From: Lachnospiraceae bacterium
GTDB lineage: Bacteria; Bacillota; Clostridia; Lachnospirales; Lachnospiraceae
Assembly (NCBI GenBank): GCA_017514845.1
Contig: JAFWIM010000027.1
Location: 1-35,320 of the forward strand
DNA length: 35,320 nt
Direction of reading: 5' to 3'
The position numbers and the translations under genes were made by a program. Shown in pieces: positions 1-9,039 of this stretch (positions within the stretch are counted from its first letter, which is position 1; each line of letters begins with the position of its first letter). A model generated the notes under the pieces. That model did not search any database, was not told where the DNA came from, and saw nothing but the letters and a program-made list of their open reading frames with translations.

Positions 1-110
1 CCCATAGCAGAAATAATCGGAAGCGAGACCGCTATAGAACAGCGGCCAAATCCCGAGAAATCGTTTATTACCGCTATTTTCTTCTGTCTGTTGTGATTCG
101 GAACACTCAT
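1..110 (-). CDS. Pyridoxamine/pyridoxal kinase, N-terminal fragment cut by window edge
   Basis: Reading the minus strand from an ATG at 110 gives about 36 codons running off the left edge. The peptide begins MSVPNHNRQKK and continues with IAVINDFSGFGRCSIAV and LPIISAMG. This N-terminal signature (the first beta strand followed by D-SGFG-CS-AVALP-ISAMG) is typical of the PdxK/PdxY-like ribokinase-fold pyridoxamine kinases of Firmicutes, which phosphorylate B6 vitamers to feed the PLP salvage pathway. A GGAGG lies upstream at 12 bases from the ATG, so a second in-frame ATG at 122 is possible but would overlap the ribosome site. A TATTAT box on the minus strand at 141-146 may be its -10. The gene is separated from pckA by the pckA terminator. 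Only the N-terminus is visible, so substrate preference cannot be judged. Confidence 0.8.
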   Translation of the reverse strand, partial: MSVPNHNRQKKIAVINDFSGFGRCSIAVSLPIISAM

Positions 111-191
111 ATATACTAACATCCTCCGCATTTAACGCTTATAATACTTCATTTTTATATGTATTGATAGTCTGAATTTGTAAAAGCGCAG

Positions 192-225
192 AATAAAACG
201 GGGCTGTCAGGATTGACAGCCCCGT
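192..225 (-). terminator. Intrinsic terminator of pckA
   Basis: A perfect 12-bp stem (ACGGGGCTGTCA, 4-base loop, TGACAGCCCCGT) spans 198-225. On the minus strand it is followed by TTTTATT. It lies just past the pckA stop codon. Confidence 0.92.
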
Positions 226-249
226 CATCATTTTTAGACAGTAATCAAA

Positions 250-1863
250 TTACAGCTGCGGGCCAGCCGGAACAAGTGCCTTGCCTGCCTCGTTGCCTGT
301 GTACTTGACAAAGTTCTTCTGGAATCTGGAAGCGAGGTCAACTGCCTTCTTCTCCCACTCTGCTGCGTCAGCATATGTGTCGCGCGGATCCAGGATTGCC
401 GGATCAACGCCCGGAAGTTCTGTCGGAACCTCAAAGTTGAAGTACGGGATCATCTTTGTCGGAGCCTTGAGAACGTCGCCGTTCAGGATCGCGTCAATGA
501 TACCGCGTGTGTCCTTAATGGAGATACGCTTGCCTGTGCCGTTCCAGCCTGTATTTACAAGGTAAGCCTTGGCGCCAGACATTTCCATTCTCTTGACAAG
601 CTCCTCAGCGTACTTGGTCGGATGCAGCTCAAGGAAAGCCTGACCGAAGCAGGCGGAGAATGTCGGAGTCGGCTCTGTTATGCCGCGCTCTGTGCCTGCG
701 AGCTTAGCTGTGAAGCCGGACAGGAAGTAATACTTTGTCTGCTCCGGCGTAAGGATGGATACCGGCGGAAGAACGCCGAAAGCATCTGCGGACAGGAAGA
801 TTACATTTTCAGCTGCCGGACCTGCGGAGACCGGATTTACATTGAGAACGATCTTCTCGATATGATCGATCGGGTAAGAAACACGTGTGTTCTCTGTGAC
901 GGACTTGTCAGCAAAGTCAAGCTTGCCTTCAGCGTCGCATGTGACGTTCTCAAGAAGAGCGTTGCGCTTGATTGCGTTGTAGATATCCGGCTCGGATTCC
1001 TTGTCGAGGTTGATGACCTTAGCGTAGCAGCCGCCCTCAAAGTTGAAGACACCGTTGTCATCCCAGCCATGCTCGTCATCGCCGATGAGGAGTCTCTTCG
1101 GGTCTGTGGAAAGAGTTGTCTTGCCTGTGCCGGAAAGACCGAAGAAGATAGCAGTATTCTTGCCTTCCATATCTGTGTTTGCTGAGCAATGCATAGAAGC
1201 GATGCCCTTCAGCGGCAGATAGTAGTTCATCATGGAGAACATACCCTTCTTCATCTCGCCGCCGTACCATGTATTCAGGATGACCTGCTCACGGCTTGTT
1301 ACGTTGAAGACGACAGCTGTCTCGGAGTTGAGGCCGAGTTCCTTGTAGTTCTCTACCTTAGCCTTGGAGGCAACATAGGAAATGAAGTCCGGCTCAAATG
1401 TCTCAAGCTCTTCTGCGGTCGGCTTGATGAACATGTTCTCTACGAAATGTGCCTGCCATGCGACTTCCATGATGAAGCGGACAGCCATGCGGGTGTCTTT
1501 ATTGGCGCCGCAGAAGCAGTCGACAACATAAAGCTTCTTCTCGGAGAGTTCCTTGATGGCGAGTTCCTTGCAGGCAGCCCATGTCTCTTCGCTGGCTACG
1601 TGGTTGTCGTTCGGATATTCCGGCGTCGTCCACCAGACAGTGTCCTTGGAATTCTCATCCATAACGATGAATTTATCTTTAGGAGAACGGCCTGTGTAGA
1701 TACCTGTCATAACATTAACAGCGCCGAGCTCTGTGAGCTGACCTTTGTCAAAACCTTCAAGTGACGGGTCCATCTCATCTTCAAAGAGTTTCTCATAAGA
1801 CGGATTATAGATTATCTCAGTTGTACCTGTGATACCGTATTTTGTTAAATCAATTGTTGCCAT
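250..1863 (-). CDS. pckA: Phosphoenolpyruvate carboxykinase (ATP)
   Basis: This 537-residue protein is the ATP-dependent PEP carboxykinase, which interconverts oxaloacetate plus ATP with PEP, CO2 and ADP in the cytosol. Family marks seen here: [10 protein letters not shown] (residues 56-65, oxaloacetate-binding Arg), the kinase P-loop GLSGTGKTT (242-250), the metal-binding GDDEHGWDD just after it, and the C-terminal [10 protein letters not shown] loop. The length matches bacterial ATP-type PEPCK (about 530-540). The start is fixed by GAGGAG five bases upstream. In anaerobic Clostridia the enzyme often runs toward oxaloacetate, making ATP during CO2 fixation to C4 acids; which way it runs here is inference. 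The gene is monocistronic: it has its own promoter at 1910-1938 and terminator at 192-225. Confidence 0.97.
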   Translation of the reverse strand: MATIDLTKYGITGTTEIIYNPSYEKLFEDEMDPSLEGFDKGQLTELGAVNVMTGIYTGRSPKDKFIVMDENSKDTVWWTTPEYPNDNHVASEETWAACKELAIKELSEKKLYVVDCFCGANKDTRMAVRFIMEVAWQAHFVENMFIKPTAEELETFEPDFISYVASKAKVENYKELGLNSETAVVFNVTSREQVILNTWYGGEMKKGMFSMMNYYLPLKGIASMHCSANTDMEGKNTAIFFGLSGTGKTTLSTDPKRLLIGDDEHGWDDNGVFNFEGGCYAKVINLDKESEPDIYNAIKRNALLENVTCDAEGKLDFADKSVTENTRVSYPIDHIEKIVLNVNPVSAGPAAENVIFLSADAFGVLPPVSILTPEQTKYYFLSGFTAKLAGTERGITEPTPTFSACFGQAFLELHPTKYAEELVKRMEMSGAKAYLVNTGWNGTGKRISIKDTRGIIDAILNGDVLKAPTKMIPYFNFEVPTELPGVDPAILDPRDTYADAAEWEKKAVDLASRFQKNFVKYTGNEAGKALVPAGPQL

Positions 1864-1909
1864 AATTACTCCTCTTTTCTTGAAAAACTGTTTTCGTTTT
1901 CAGATAGCT

Positions 1910-1938
1910 ATAATACACTAAATACCCTTAAAAAGCAA
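1910..1938 (-). promoter_or_regulatory. pckA promoter
   Basis: On the minus strand TTGCTT (1938-1933) and TATTAT (1915-1910) are separated by exactly 17 bases, about 45 bases upstream of the pckA ATG. This is a good sigma-A-type promoter. Confidence 0.7.
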
Positions 1939-2085
1939 GTTTAAACGATGCCCGCAGATATATTTGCATGAACTGCAACAAATAGTGCATTATCTGATTC
2001 TGTACAGGAAAGTCACGATCTGACCGCGGCTGCAGTCAGTATTGATAGCGAGAGCTCCGTCTCTTATCCCCTTCGTAACGCCCTG

Positions 2086-3276
2086 TCACAGCAACTCTTC
2101 CATCGGTTCCCCGATCGTGTTCTCCGGCATGGCGACGCCGAAGTTCTCTGCGATCGTCGCTCCGAGCGCTGCAAATGTATCTCTCTCCGGAATCTTTCCA
2201 CTGCCGGTCAGTGAGGGCGAATACGCGATCATAGGAACCTTCTCTCTCGTGTGGTCTGTACCTGTCCACGTCGGATCGTTGCCATGGTCGGCGGTCAGGA
2301 TCAGAAGATCGTCTTCCCGAAGAAGCGAGAGAAGCTCCCCAAGCTTCACGTCAAATCTTTCAAGTTCCTGTCCATATCCGACCGGATTCCTGCGGTGACC
2401 CCACAGGGCATCGAAATCAACAAGATTCACAAAGCAGAGACCCTCAAAATCCGTCTTCGCAATGTCGATCGTCTGCTCCATGCCGTGCACGGAACTGTCT
2501 GAATGCCAGGTCTTCGTGAGTCCGTGACCGACAAAAATGTCGTTGATCTTCCCGACTCCCAGAACATCAAAACCTTCATCCTTCAGGACGTCAAGTACCG
2601 TTCTGCCCGTCGGCTCAAGAGCATAATCATGGCGGTTCGATGTCCTCTTGAATTCGCCTTTATGCATGCCGAGGTACGGTCTTGCGATAACACGGCCGAC
2701 TCTCCACTCGGGTCTCATCGTTAATTCACGGGCAATCTCACAGTACCTGTAGAGAGTCTCAAGCCCCATCGTCTGCTCATTGCCGCAGATCTGGAGTACT
2801 GAGTCCGCGGATGTATAGACAATGAGCTTATTGTGATATATCTCCTCCTCGCCCAGTTCTTCAAGAATCTCCGTGCCGCTGGCTGACTTGTTGCCGATTA
2901 TTTCGTGGCCGGTCAGCCTCTCGAGCTCGTCGATGAGTTCCTTGGGGAAACCTGTATCCGTAAACGTTACGAATGGCTGCGTTGTGTGGATTCCCATCAT
3001 CTCCCAGTGTCCGGTCATCGTGTCCTTGCCGCGGCTCTTCTCGTTCAGAGCGGTATAGATACCGATCGGATGATCTGCCGGAACCACTCCCGCCATCGGC
3101 TTCAGATTAGCCAGCCCGAGCTTTACAAGGTTCGGTATCTTAAAATCTGTCATATGTTCAGCAATGTGCGCCAGTGTGTCCGCCCCCTTGTCTCCGTAGT
3201 CCGCGGCGTCGGCAGCATCCCCCATGCCCACCGAATCGAGGACGATAAGAAATACCCGTTTATACTTTCGTGACAT
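2086..3276 (-). CDS. deoB: Phosphopentomutase
   Basis: This is a 396-residue phosphopentomutase of the alkaline-phosphatase superfamily. It interconverts (deoxy)ribose-1-phosphate and (deoxy)ribose-5-phosphate in nucleoside salvage. Visible motifs: the N-terminal metal site [10 protein letters not shown], the catalytic Thr region [25 protein letters not shown] and the C-terminal metal site [18 protein letters not shown], in the usual order and over the usual length. I placed the start at 3276 ([10 protein letters not shown]) because TAAGGAGGTA sits five bases upstream; an upstream in-frame start would add 21 residues not seen in the family. No nucleoside phosphorylase or deoC is beside it, so it seems to be a single gene. 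A weak dyad at 2021-2038 lies downstream, without a clear T-run. Confidence 0.96.
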   Translation of the reverse strand: MSRKYKRVFLIVLDSVGMGDAADAADYGDKGADTLAHIAEHMTDFKIPNLVKLGLANLKPMAGVVPADHPIGIYTALNEKSRGKDTMTGHWEMMGIHTTQPFVTFTDTGFPKELIDELERLTGHEIIGNKSASGTEILEELGEEEIYHNKLIVYTSADSVLQICGNEQTMGLETLYRYCEIARELTMRPEWRVGRVIARPYLGMHKGEFKRTSNRHDYALEPTGRTVLDVLKDEGFDVLGVGKINDIFVGHGLTKTWHSDSSVHGMEQTIDIAKTDFEGLCFVNLVDFDALWGHRRNPVGYGQELERFDVKLGELLSLLREDDLLILTADHGNDPTWTGTDHTREKVPMIAYSPSLTGSGKIPERDTFAALGATIAENFGVAMPENTIGEPMEELL

Positions 3277-3694
3277 TGAGTACCTCCTTAAATATGACCT
3301 GTTGTATATACTGCTACTACTAAATTTTAACACAGACACGTATCTCTTGCGATACCTGTGGCGTCATCAGGATCAAAGTTATCTGATAAAATTACCATCC
3401 AGCCGCAGTGCCTAGGTCTGCGCTGATCTTCTGTCTTTGTCTGCAAGTCGCAATGCAAATGTTGTTGAGACCGCACAGATCACTCCGATCGCGGGCATCT
3501 CGGTCCAAACGGAAATAAGATGGACAAGCCCACATAATAATTTTAACACTTAGCGGTAATAATGTGAAGATTACCTGAATATACAATCTCCTCAAACCTA
3601 ATATGCTTTAAAAATCATAATAATATATTTAACTTCATGTTTTATTATGTTATATTTTATAAAAGCTTATTCTGGTAAGGGGGGTTATACACTA
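3277..3694. other. Intergenic region between divergent deoB and nhaC
   Basis: This 418-base spacer separates two divergently read genes. The right third is very AT-rich and holds the nhaC promoter. The left part includes the deoB ribosome site and probably a weak deoB promoter (TATATA on the minus strand near 3315). Between 3412 and 3549 the minus strand has a 45-codon frame starting at GTG, with a hydrophobic stretch (MPAIGVICAVSTTFALRLA). It has no convincing ribosome site. It may be a decayed membrane-protein end or chance. Confidence 0.5.
3629..3656 (+). promoter_or_regulatory. Promoter of nhaC-type antiporter
   Basis: TTAACT (3629-3634) and TATATT (3651-3656) are separated by 16 bases in an AT-rich tract, 39 bases before the ATG. 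Confidence 0.5.
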
Positions 3695-5341
3695 ATGAAA
3701 CAAAGAAAAATGAGAATCTTTCTCATAATTCTCGCCGCAATACTTGCTCTTTTTGTAGTGAGAACATTTATGACTCCGGGACATGTACCCGAGGACTACG
3801 TGACTCCGTATTACTCGAGCATACTCTCCCTGCTTCCTCCGGTCGTTGCAATCGCACTGGCTCTGATCACAAAGGAAGTATACAGTTCACTCTTTCTCGG
3901 CATTCTGACCGGAGCTATGCTCTACTCCAACGGAAACCTTGAACTGGCTGTGAACACGATGATGTACAACGAGAACGGAGGTATGCTTCCGAACCTTACG
4001 GACATTTCTCACGCAAGTATTCTCGTGTTCGTCGTCCTTCTCGCCACGGTGACAACCCTGATGAACAAATCCGGCGGATCCAGGGCGTTCGGCGACTGGG
4101 CGTCCACCCACATCAAAACGCGTGTCGGAGCTCAGCTGGCAACCATGGCTCTGGGTATCCTGATTTTCGTTGACGACGGTTTTAACTGCATGACAGTCGG
4201 TTCTGTCATGAGACCGCTGACGGATCACTACAGAGTTTCCAGATCAAAGCTCTCCTACATCATCGATGCCACTGCGGCGCCGATCTGTATTATAGCCCCG
4301 ATCTCCAGCTGGGCTGCAGCGGTATCCTACTCGCTGCCGTCCGATATTGAAGTAAACGGATTCACTGTGTTCCTTCGAACAATTCCGTATAATTTCTATG
4401 CGCTCGGTACGCTGGTGTTCCTCTATACGATCATCACCGGCGGCAAAGATTACGGCCCGATGAAAAAGCATGAGGAAAACACTATGAAGACGGGCGACCT
4501 CTGGAACGATCCGTCAAGACGTGCCGATGAAAAAGAGACAGACGGTCAGCTCGGAAGCGGACGCGTGTCGGATCTGGTCATTCCGGTGGCTTCGCTCATT
4601 ATCTGCTGTATCATCGGTATGCTATATACCGGCGGTTTCTTTGAGGGCGAGGGCTTTGTCGATGCATTTGCCAATTCCGATGCGGCCCGCGGCTTCGTTA
4701 TGGGCAGCCTGATCTCCATCATTATCACGTTCTTCCTCTACATGTGGAGAGGCACCGTATCTTTCGAAGAATTCATGAAGTCGATCCCGGAAGGCTGGGG
4801 CACAATGGTAGGTCCTATGGTCATTCTGGTCATGGCGTGGACGCTCTCGGGCATGACAGGACTTCTCGGAGCCCGTGAATTCATCCATGACGTCATGGCA
4901 GCTTCTGCCGGTCATGTAAAAATCCTTCTTCCGATGATCATCTTCCTGGTCGCTCTGTTCCTGGCATTTTCCACCGGAACAAGCTGGGGAACGTTCTCCA
5001 TTCTGATCCCGATCGTGTGCGGCGTGTTTGTCCCCGGTGAGGAGATGTTCATCATCGGCATCGCTGCCTGCCTTGCAGGATCCGTGTGCGGAGACCACTG
5101 CTCACCGATCAGCGACACAACAATCATGTCGTCTGCCGGAGCCAAGTCCAATCACATAAATCACGTGTCGACACAGATGCCCTATGCGCTGACTACAGCG
5201 GCTGTGTGCGCGGTCGGCTACCTGATCGCCGGTGTCTTCGGATACTATATGAATTCCCCGCTGGCCCTGATTTCTCTGCCGATCATGCTGGCAATCCTTG
5301 TCGGTGTGATTGTTGTGATAAGGAATAAGGTCACGGCTTAA
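3695..5341 (+). CDS. Na+/H+ antiporter, NhaC family
   Basis: This 548-residue polytopic membrane protein is of the NhaC/ion-transporter superfamily and probably exchanges cytoplasmic Na+ (or a small organic solute) for H+. There are about 11-12 hydrophobic helices, starting with the N-terminal ILAAILALFVVRTF. Family-like segments are DDGFNCMTVGSVMRPL, the loop DATAAPICIIAPISSWAA, FSTGTSWGTFSILIPI and SVCGDHCSPISDTTIMSSAGA. These polar helix breaks are typical of NhaC proteins. A hydrophilic loop of about 45 residues (near 265-310, rich in K, E and D) divides the two halves. The ATG at 3695 is preceded by AAGGGGGG; an upstream in-frame start at 3647 lies inside the promoter and was rejected. 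This is the only plus-strand gene in the window. It has its own promoter and terminator. The transported substrate cannot be told from the sequence. Confidence 0.9.
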   Translation: MKQRKMRIFLIILAAILALFVVRTFMTPGHVPEDYVTPYYSSILSLLPPVVAIALALITKEVYSSLFLGILTGAMLYSNGNLELAVNTMMYNENGGMLPNLTDISHASILVFVVLLATVTTLMNKSGGSRAFGDWASTHIKTRVGAQLATMALGILIFVDDGFNCMTVGSVMRPLTDHYRVSRSKLSYIIDATAAPICIIAPISSWAAAVSYSLPSDIEVNGFTVFLRTIPYNFYALGTLVFLYTIITGGKDYGPMKKHEENTMKTGDLWNDPSRRADEKETDGQLGSGRVSDLVIPVASLIICCIIGMLYTGGFFEGEGFVDAFANSDAARGFVMGSLISIIITFFLYMWRGTVSFEEFMKSIPEGWGTMVGPMVILVMAWTLSGMTGLLGAREFIHDVMAASAGHVKILLPMIIFLVALFLAFSTGTSWGTFSILIPIVCGVFVPGEEMFIIGIAACLAGSVCGDHCSPISDTTIMSSAGAKSNHINHVSTQMPYALTTAAVCAVGYLIAGVFGYYMNSPLALISLPIMLAILVGVIVVIRNKVTA

Positions 5342-5370
5342 TTCCATCTTTCATGATTCCAAAAACAAAG

Positions 5371-5405
5371 CCGCCGCTCTGAAAACAGAGCGGCGGTCAT
5401 TTTTT
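5371..5405 (+). terminator. Intrinsic terminator of nhaC-type gene
   Basis: A 10-bp perfect stem (CCGCCGCTCT, loop GAAAAC, AGAGCGGCGG) is followed by TCATTTTTT. The minus strand reads into GGCTTTGTTTTT, so it may also stop transcripts of the converging ATP-grasp gene. Confidence 0.9.
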
Positions 5406-5476
5406 CAAAAACGCCTTGGTGTTCTTGCCGCGACGTGCGCGGCGCAAGACAGCCACATCGTGGCAGCCCCATCTTT

Positions 5477-6676
5477 TTAAAGGACACGCATCGGAGCATA
5501 CGCATCCTTGACGAAGGCTTTCATCTCCTCTTTGGTATCGAAAAGAGCGAGCATATAGTCATTTCCCATCAGACGGCCTATAGCAGGCGGCATCTCACCC
5601 GCGCGGTAAATATTTTCACCGTGCATTCTCCACAGATCCTCACCCGAATATGTGTAGACAGCGTTATCTCTGCGGCCGATGTAGAGACTGTAGCGCTTCG
5701 GTCCGTTATAAACATGCCTCTGCTCATCGAATACGATCATATCTGACCAGATCCGGAACATATCTGCGCTCTGGCCGATATTGATCATTTCCGGAGTAAA
5801 GCCGCCGGCTGGTCTCATGTTGACCTCAAGACCGACGATGTCACCAACTTCTCCCAACCCTTCTTTGGCTTCTGTCAGCCTGAAGAATTCGAGATGGAAC
5901 GCACGGCTTCTGACGTCGAAGGCAGCGAGAGTTCTCTCTCCCGCGTCACGAACATCATCTGGCACTTCCTTGTCGACATAGTACCAGCAGGGAACACCTT
6001 CGTTTAACATGTCCATAATGGAATTCTCAGTTATATGGCTGGCGGCAAACAGGACTTTGCCCTGACTGTTCACAATACCGTCAAATGTAGTGACTGAGCC
6101 CTTGACGAACTCCTCCATGACATAGGGGATCGACGGCAGATAGTCAAAAAAGTTTTTCACGTCAGCTTCACATTTCAGTTTATAGGTCGCCTCGGCGCCG
6201 ACGCCTCGGTCCGGCTTGACAACGACCGGATAGCCGACGGTATCAATAAACTCAAGGGCCTTCTCTATGGTGGAGACGAGCTGCCACCTCGCTGTAGGCA
6301 CGCCGGCTGCTTCATAGCGCTCCTTCATCCCCGACTTGCTGCGGAATCTTCCGATATCATCAGATTTAAGGCCGGTAAGCACATTGAAATCTGTTCTCAG
6401 AGCAGCGTCCAGTTCCAACCAGTACTCGTTATTACTCTCGATCCAGTCCATCTTTCCATAGCGCCCGGTGAAATATCCGACCGCTCGGATCATCTCATCA
6501 TAGTTCTCAAGAGAATCGACTCTGTAATACTCAGTCAAAGCCCATTTAAGATCATCCCGCAGCTCATCATAGGGGGCGTCGCCGATTCCGAGAACATTGA
6601 CGCCATTCTCCTTAAGTCCGACGCAGAACTGCGCATAGTCAGTCGGGAAGTTAGGGGAAATAAATACAAAATTCAT
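5477..6676 (-). CDS. ATP-grasp domain protein, carbamoyl-phosphate-synthase-like
   Basis: This 399-residue cytosolic protein belongs to the ATP-grasp carboxylate-amine/thiol ligase superfamily, which joins a carboxylate to a nucleophile through an acyl phosphate. Visible parts: an N-terminal Rossmann-like pre-ATP-grasp domain (FVFISPNFPTDY, then GIGDAP), the lysine strand YPVVVKPDRGVGAEATYKL, the adenine-binding VMEEFVKGSVTTFDGI, and the metal-binding end GLEVNMRPAGG (E-x-N-x-R). The substrate is unknown; similar stand-alone proteins are common in Firmicutes, often annotated only by the domain. The start is set by AGGAGG four bases upstream. It has a consensus promoter (6768-6796) and a hairpin in its leader (6691-6740). 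No partner gene sits next to it, as the VTC operon upstream ends with its own terminator. Confidence 0.88.
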   Translation of the reverse strand: MNFVFISPNFPTDYAQFCVGLKENGVNVLGIGDAPYDELRDDLKWALTEYYRVDSLENYDEMIRAVGYFTGRYGKMDWIESNNEYWLELDAALRTDFNVLTGLKSDDIGRFRSKSGMKERYEAAGVPTARWQLVSTIEKALEFIDTVGYPVVVKPDRGVGAEATYKLKCEADVKNFFDYLPSIPYVMEEFVKGSVTTFDGIVNSQGKVLFAASHITENSIMDMLNEGVPCWYYVDKEVPDDVRDAGERTLAAFDVRSRAFHLEFFRLTEAKEGLGEVGDIVGLEVNMRPAGGFTPEMINIGQSADMFRIWSDMIVFDEQRHVYNGPKRYSLYIGRRDNAVYTYSGEDLWRMHGENIYRAGEMPPAIGRLMGNDYMLALFDTKEEMKAFVKDAYAPMRVL

Positions 6677-6690
6677 AGGACCTCCTTTGG

Positions 6691-6740
6691 ATTCCCACTT
6701 AAGTTATTATTCAAGTCTCGCTCGCGCATCTTGTGGGAGC
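6691..6740 (-). promoter_or_regulatory. Hairpin leader of ATP-grasp gene
   Basis: In the transcript from the 6768-6796 promoter, TCCCAC/GTGGGA arms (near 6738 and 6693) can pair and enclose CAAG/CTTG plus a GC-rich core. The structure ends six bases before AGGAGG, so it could affect translation. The core shares a 16-mer with the multi-hairpin element at 15761. Confidence 0.4.
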
Positions 6741-6767
6741 AATATTTATAACATCGCAATTTTCACA

Positions 6768-6796
6768 AGTATAACCACAGCACTTAAATGTGTCAA
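6768..6796 (-). promoter_or_regulatory. Promoter of ATP-grasp gene
   Basis: On the minus strand TTGACA (6796-6791) and TATACT (6773-6768) are exactly 17 bases apart, about 90 bases upstream of the ATG. It is one of the two best sigma-A promoters I found in the window. Confidence 0.8.
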
Positions 6797-6888
6797 CAAA
6801 GCTGACAAAACTCATTTGAGCATTTTTAGCATTTTCTTATATCTTCTAAAATTTTGCAGTATAGATAAGAGCACTGTCCGCCGTCATA

Positions 6889-6945
6889 CAAAAGACCCGG
6901 ATTGCAGATATGTGAGATTTCTCAGGTTACTCTTCAATCCGGGTC
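6889..6945 (-). terminator. Terminator of the VTC/DUF4956/DUF4353 operon
   Basis: An 11-bp perfect stem (GACCCGGATTG at 6894-6904, CAATCCGGGTC at 6935-6945) encloses a 30-base loop that holds a small TGAGA/TCTCA hairpin. It is followed on the minus strand by TTTTG. It lies about 70 bases past the stop of the gene at 7018. Confidence 0.85.
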
Positions 6946-7017
6946 CTTATATCTAAACTCTTATGATTTCCGACCTTACAGCCGGTCTTCATTTAACATT
7001 TACAGGCAGCTTATATC

Positions 7018-9027
7018 TCAACTTTCTGACTCACTGGTGTCTTCCTTAATAGTGACATCCTGTGATACGGTGCCCTGTGAGAATCTCTTCCCACCCGGTC
7101 CTCCGTGACCGCCTGTGCGACCGGAGCCGCCGTTTTGCATACCGCCTTGATTCATACCGCCGAACATTGAGCTTCCTGCAGTTCCGCATGTCGTGGTCAT
7201 CTCCTCGAGTGTGACATTCTCCTCGGTCTCACCGACGGAAATCGTGTAAGTCTCACCGAGTTTCATCTCCGGGCAGCTGATATTTACGGATGTAAAGCCA
7301 TAGGGAACCTCATAGCTCATAAGAATGTTACCGTTGCTGTCACGAAGCGTCAGCGCAGTACCGGCATCAGCCCCAGTCTGCAAATTGTATAAAATCGAGC
7401 ATTGGGTCGAAGTTGAGCCAAAGCTCTCGGCCATCTGGCTGCTTCCGCAGGCGATTATATTACCGCCGTTGATCTCGCAGACTCCACCGTTCTCCGTAGC
7501 ACAATCAATGGCATTGTTACCGCTATTGCCATTCAGGCTTACCCGGATCGTTCCGCCGCTTATGATAATGTCACCGTTCGAATCGATTCCATCGGCATCT
7601 CTGCCGGATTCATTCAGAATCGTCAGGGTTCCCCCGCTAATATGGATCCATGGAGTCTCAGCATTTGACGTATCTTCAGCCTGGGTGTCACTGTTATTCT
7701 GCGTATCTTCGCTGCCGCTTCCATCCTTCATTTCTCTGGACCCAGGCATCTCACCTTCCGGCATCTCACCAAATTTCGGCATTTCACCCTCCGGCATCTC
7801 GCCAAACTCAGGCGGCTCGCCTTCCGGCATCTCGTCCGATTCGGGCATTTCACCGAAATCAGTTGTCTCACCTTCCGGCATCTCATCGGATTCGGGCATT
7901 TCACCGGATCCTGCAGTCTCCGTGCCGGATGCATCATAAGATCCACGCTGTCTCATGCCCTGACCACCTGCGCCGCCCATGCCAAAGCCCATGCCGAAAC
8001 CGCTTGCACCGTTGCTCGCATTGAGGCCGTCATCGATTGAGTTGATTGTAATGTCACCGCCTGTGATGTCTATATAGGATGCCTGAACGCCCTCATAGCA
8101 GGAGGTGATATCGATCGTGCCATCATTGACATTGACTGTCCCCCCGGACTTAAGACCATGACTTCCCTGACCTGTGCCGACCGCGATATTGAACTCTCCG
8201 CCGTCAATCGTGATATCACCCTCGGCAGCGATTCCCTCATCTTCCGCAGTGATATTGAACTCACCGGACTCTATATAGATATAACCGCCTTCATTATCGA
8301 CCTGTATTGCATCGTCGCCGGCATCCAGGGTCATCGCTGCGCCGGTCATTCTAAGACTGTCATTCACATGGATTGTGTCGAGAGCGGACGTCACTGCGAT
8401 GGTTCCACCGGTGATGACCAGATCGTCATTCGCGACTATGCCGTGCGCCGGACCGCCCGATATCGAAAGGCTGCCTGCGCCGTTTATGGTCAGGTCGTCC
8501 CTCGCGTAGATGACACCGTCGATCCCCGCTTCCGTTGCCGAAGTTTCATATTCACTCCCGCTCACAAGTACGCTTTCCTGGCCTTCAGCCAGTGTGAGAA
8601 AGACTTTATCCGCATTCTCAATGATCAGGGCTGCATTGTCCTGACAGGTGATGTTCACGTCATTAAAGTACAGCCATACTTTTGCCGCGTCATCGGCGTC
8701 CACCGTGATGCTTCCGTCATCGAGAGTTCCCGAAATAACGTATACACCCGTACTCGATATAATGACGCCGCCGTCATATGCGTAAGCTCCGTTTCCGGAC
8801 ACTGTTGCGCTGCCGCCGCTTAAAGTAATTACATTTGCATCGGAAATATCATATTCCGGGCTTAAATCTCCGGCAGTAAAATACTGCTGATCCGAATGAG
8901 TTTCCGAATCCTCATCTATGATTTTCTCGATGCCGAAGACCTCTCCGTTCATGAAAAGGGAGGTCACGACCAGAGCAAACACAATCACGGCAACGCAGAT
9001 TCTGTCAATATATTTGTGCGTTGACAT
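7018..9027 (-). CDS. Exported beta-helix protein, DUF4353 (carbohydrate-binding-like)
   Basis: This 669-residue protein begins with a signal anchor or signal peptide (hydrophobic residues 10-28, ICVAVIVFALVVTSLF), so it acts outside the membrane. The rest is a series of Gly/Asp/Thr-rich turns such as DLTINGAGSLSISGG, GDITIDGGEFNI and GGTLTILNESGRDADGIDSNGDIIISGGTI, as in right-handed beta-helix DUF4353 proteins, annotated as carbohydrate-binding domain proteins. A Gly/Met-rich stretch and an acidic repeat (about residues 373-433) interrupt the helix. The C-terminus is Gly-rich (MFGGMNQGGMQNGGSG). AAGGAGG overlaps the stop of the DUF4956 gene, only 12 bases upstream, so the two are cotranscribed and probably coupled. 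The role is unknown; the context suggests envelope polyphosphate or spore/cell-surface functions, which is inference. Confidence 0.85.
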   Translation of the reverse strand: MSTHKYIDRICVAVIVFALVVTSLFMNGEVFGIEKIIDEDSETHSDQQYFTAGDLSPEYDISDANVITLSGGSATVSGNGAYAYDGGVIISSTGVYVISGTLDDGSITVDADDAAKVWLYFNDVNITCQDNAALIIENADKVFLTLAEGQESVLVSGSEYETSATEAGIDGVIYARDDLTINGAGSLSISGGPAHGIVANDDLVITGGTIAVTSALDTIHVNDSLRMTGAAMTLDAGDDAIQVDNEGGYIYIESGEFNITAEDEGIAAEGDITIDGGEFNIAVGTGQGSHGLKSGGTVNVNDGTIDITSCYEGVQASYIDITGGDITINSIDDGLNASNGASGFGMGFGMGGAGGQGMRQRGSYDASGTETAGSGEMPESDEMPEGETTDFGEMPESDEMPEGEPPEFGEMPEGEMPKFGEMPEGEMPGSREMKDGSGSEDTQNNSDTQAEDTSNAETPWIHISGGTLTILNESGRDADGIDSNGDIIISGGTIRVSLNGNSGNNAIDCATENGGVCEINGGNIIACGSSQMAESFGSTSTQCSILYNLQTGADAGTALTLRDSNGNILMSYEVPYGFTSVNISCPEMKLGETYTISVGETEENVTLEEMTTTCGTAGSSMFGGMNQGGMQNGGSGRTGGHGGPGGKRFSQGTVSQDVTIKEDTSESES
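7731..7910 (-). repeat. In-frame acidic repeat inside the DUF4353 gene
   Basis: The DNA repeats an imperfect unit coding for variants of GEMPEGEMPxF and GEMPESDEMPEG, about six times. The translation is very acidic (E, D, P, M, G) and lies in a linker between two beta-helix parts. Copies differ by point changes, so the array is diverged but could still change in length. Confidence 0.8.
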
Positions 9028-9039
9028 GCTGTTTCCTCC

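Noticed and set aside
622-1185. 187-codon plus-strand frame antisense to pckA
   Set aside because: Cys/Leu-rich shadow of a clear PEPCK gene; no family signature and no ribosome site.
3695-5341. Riboswitch in the nhaC leader
   Set aside because: The leader after the promoter is only about 30 bases, too short for a known aptamer.
8158-8823. 221-codon plus-strand frame antisense to the DUF4353 gene
   Set aside because: Arises from the GC-rich repeated codons of the beta-helix gene; no start signals.
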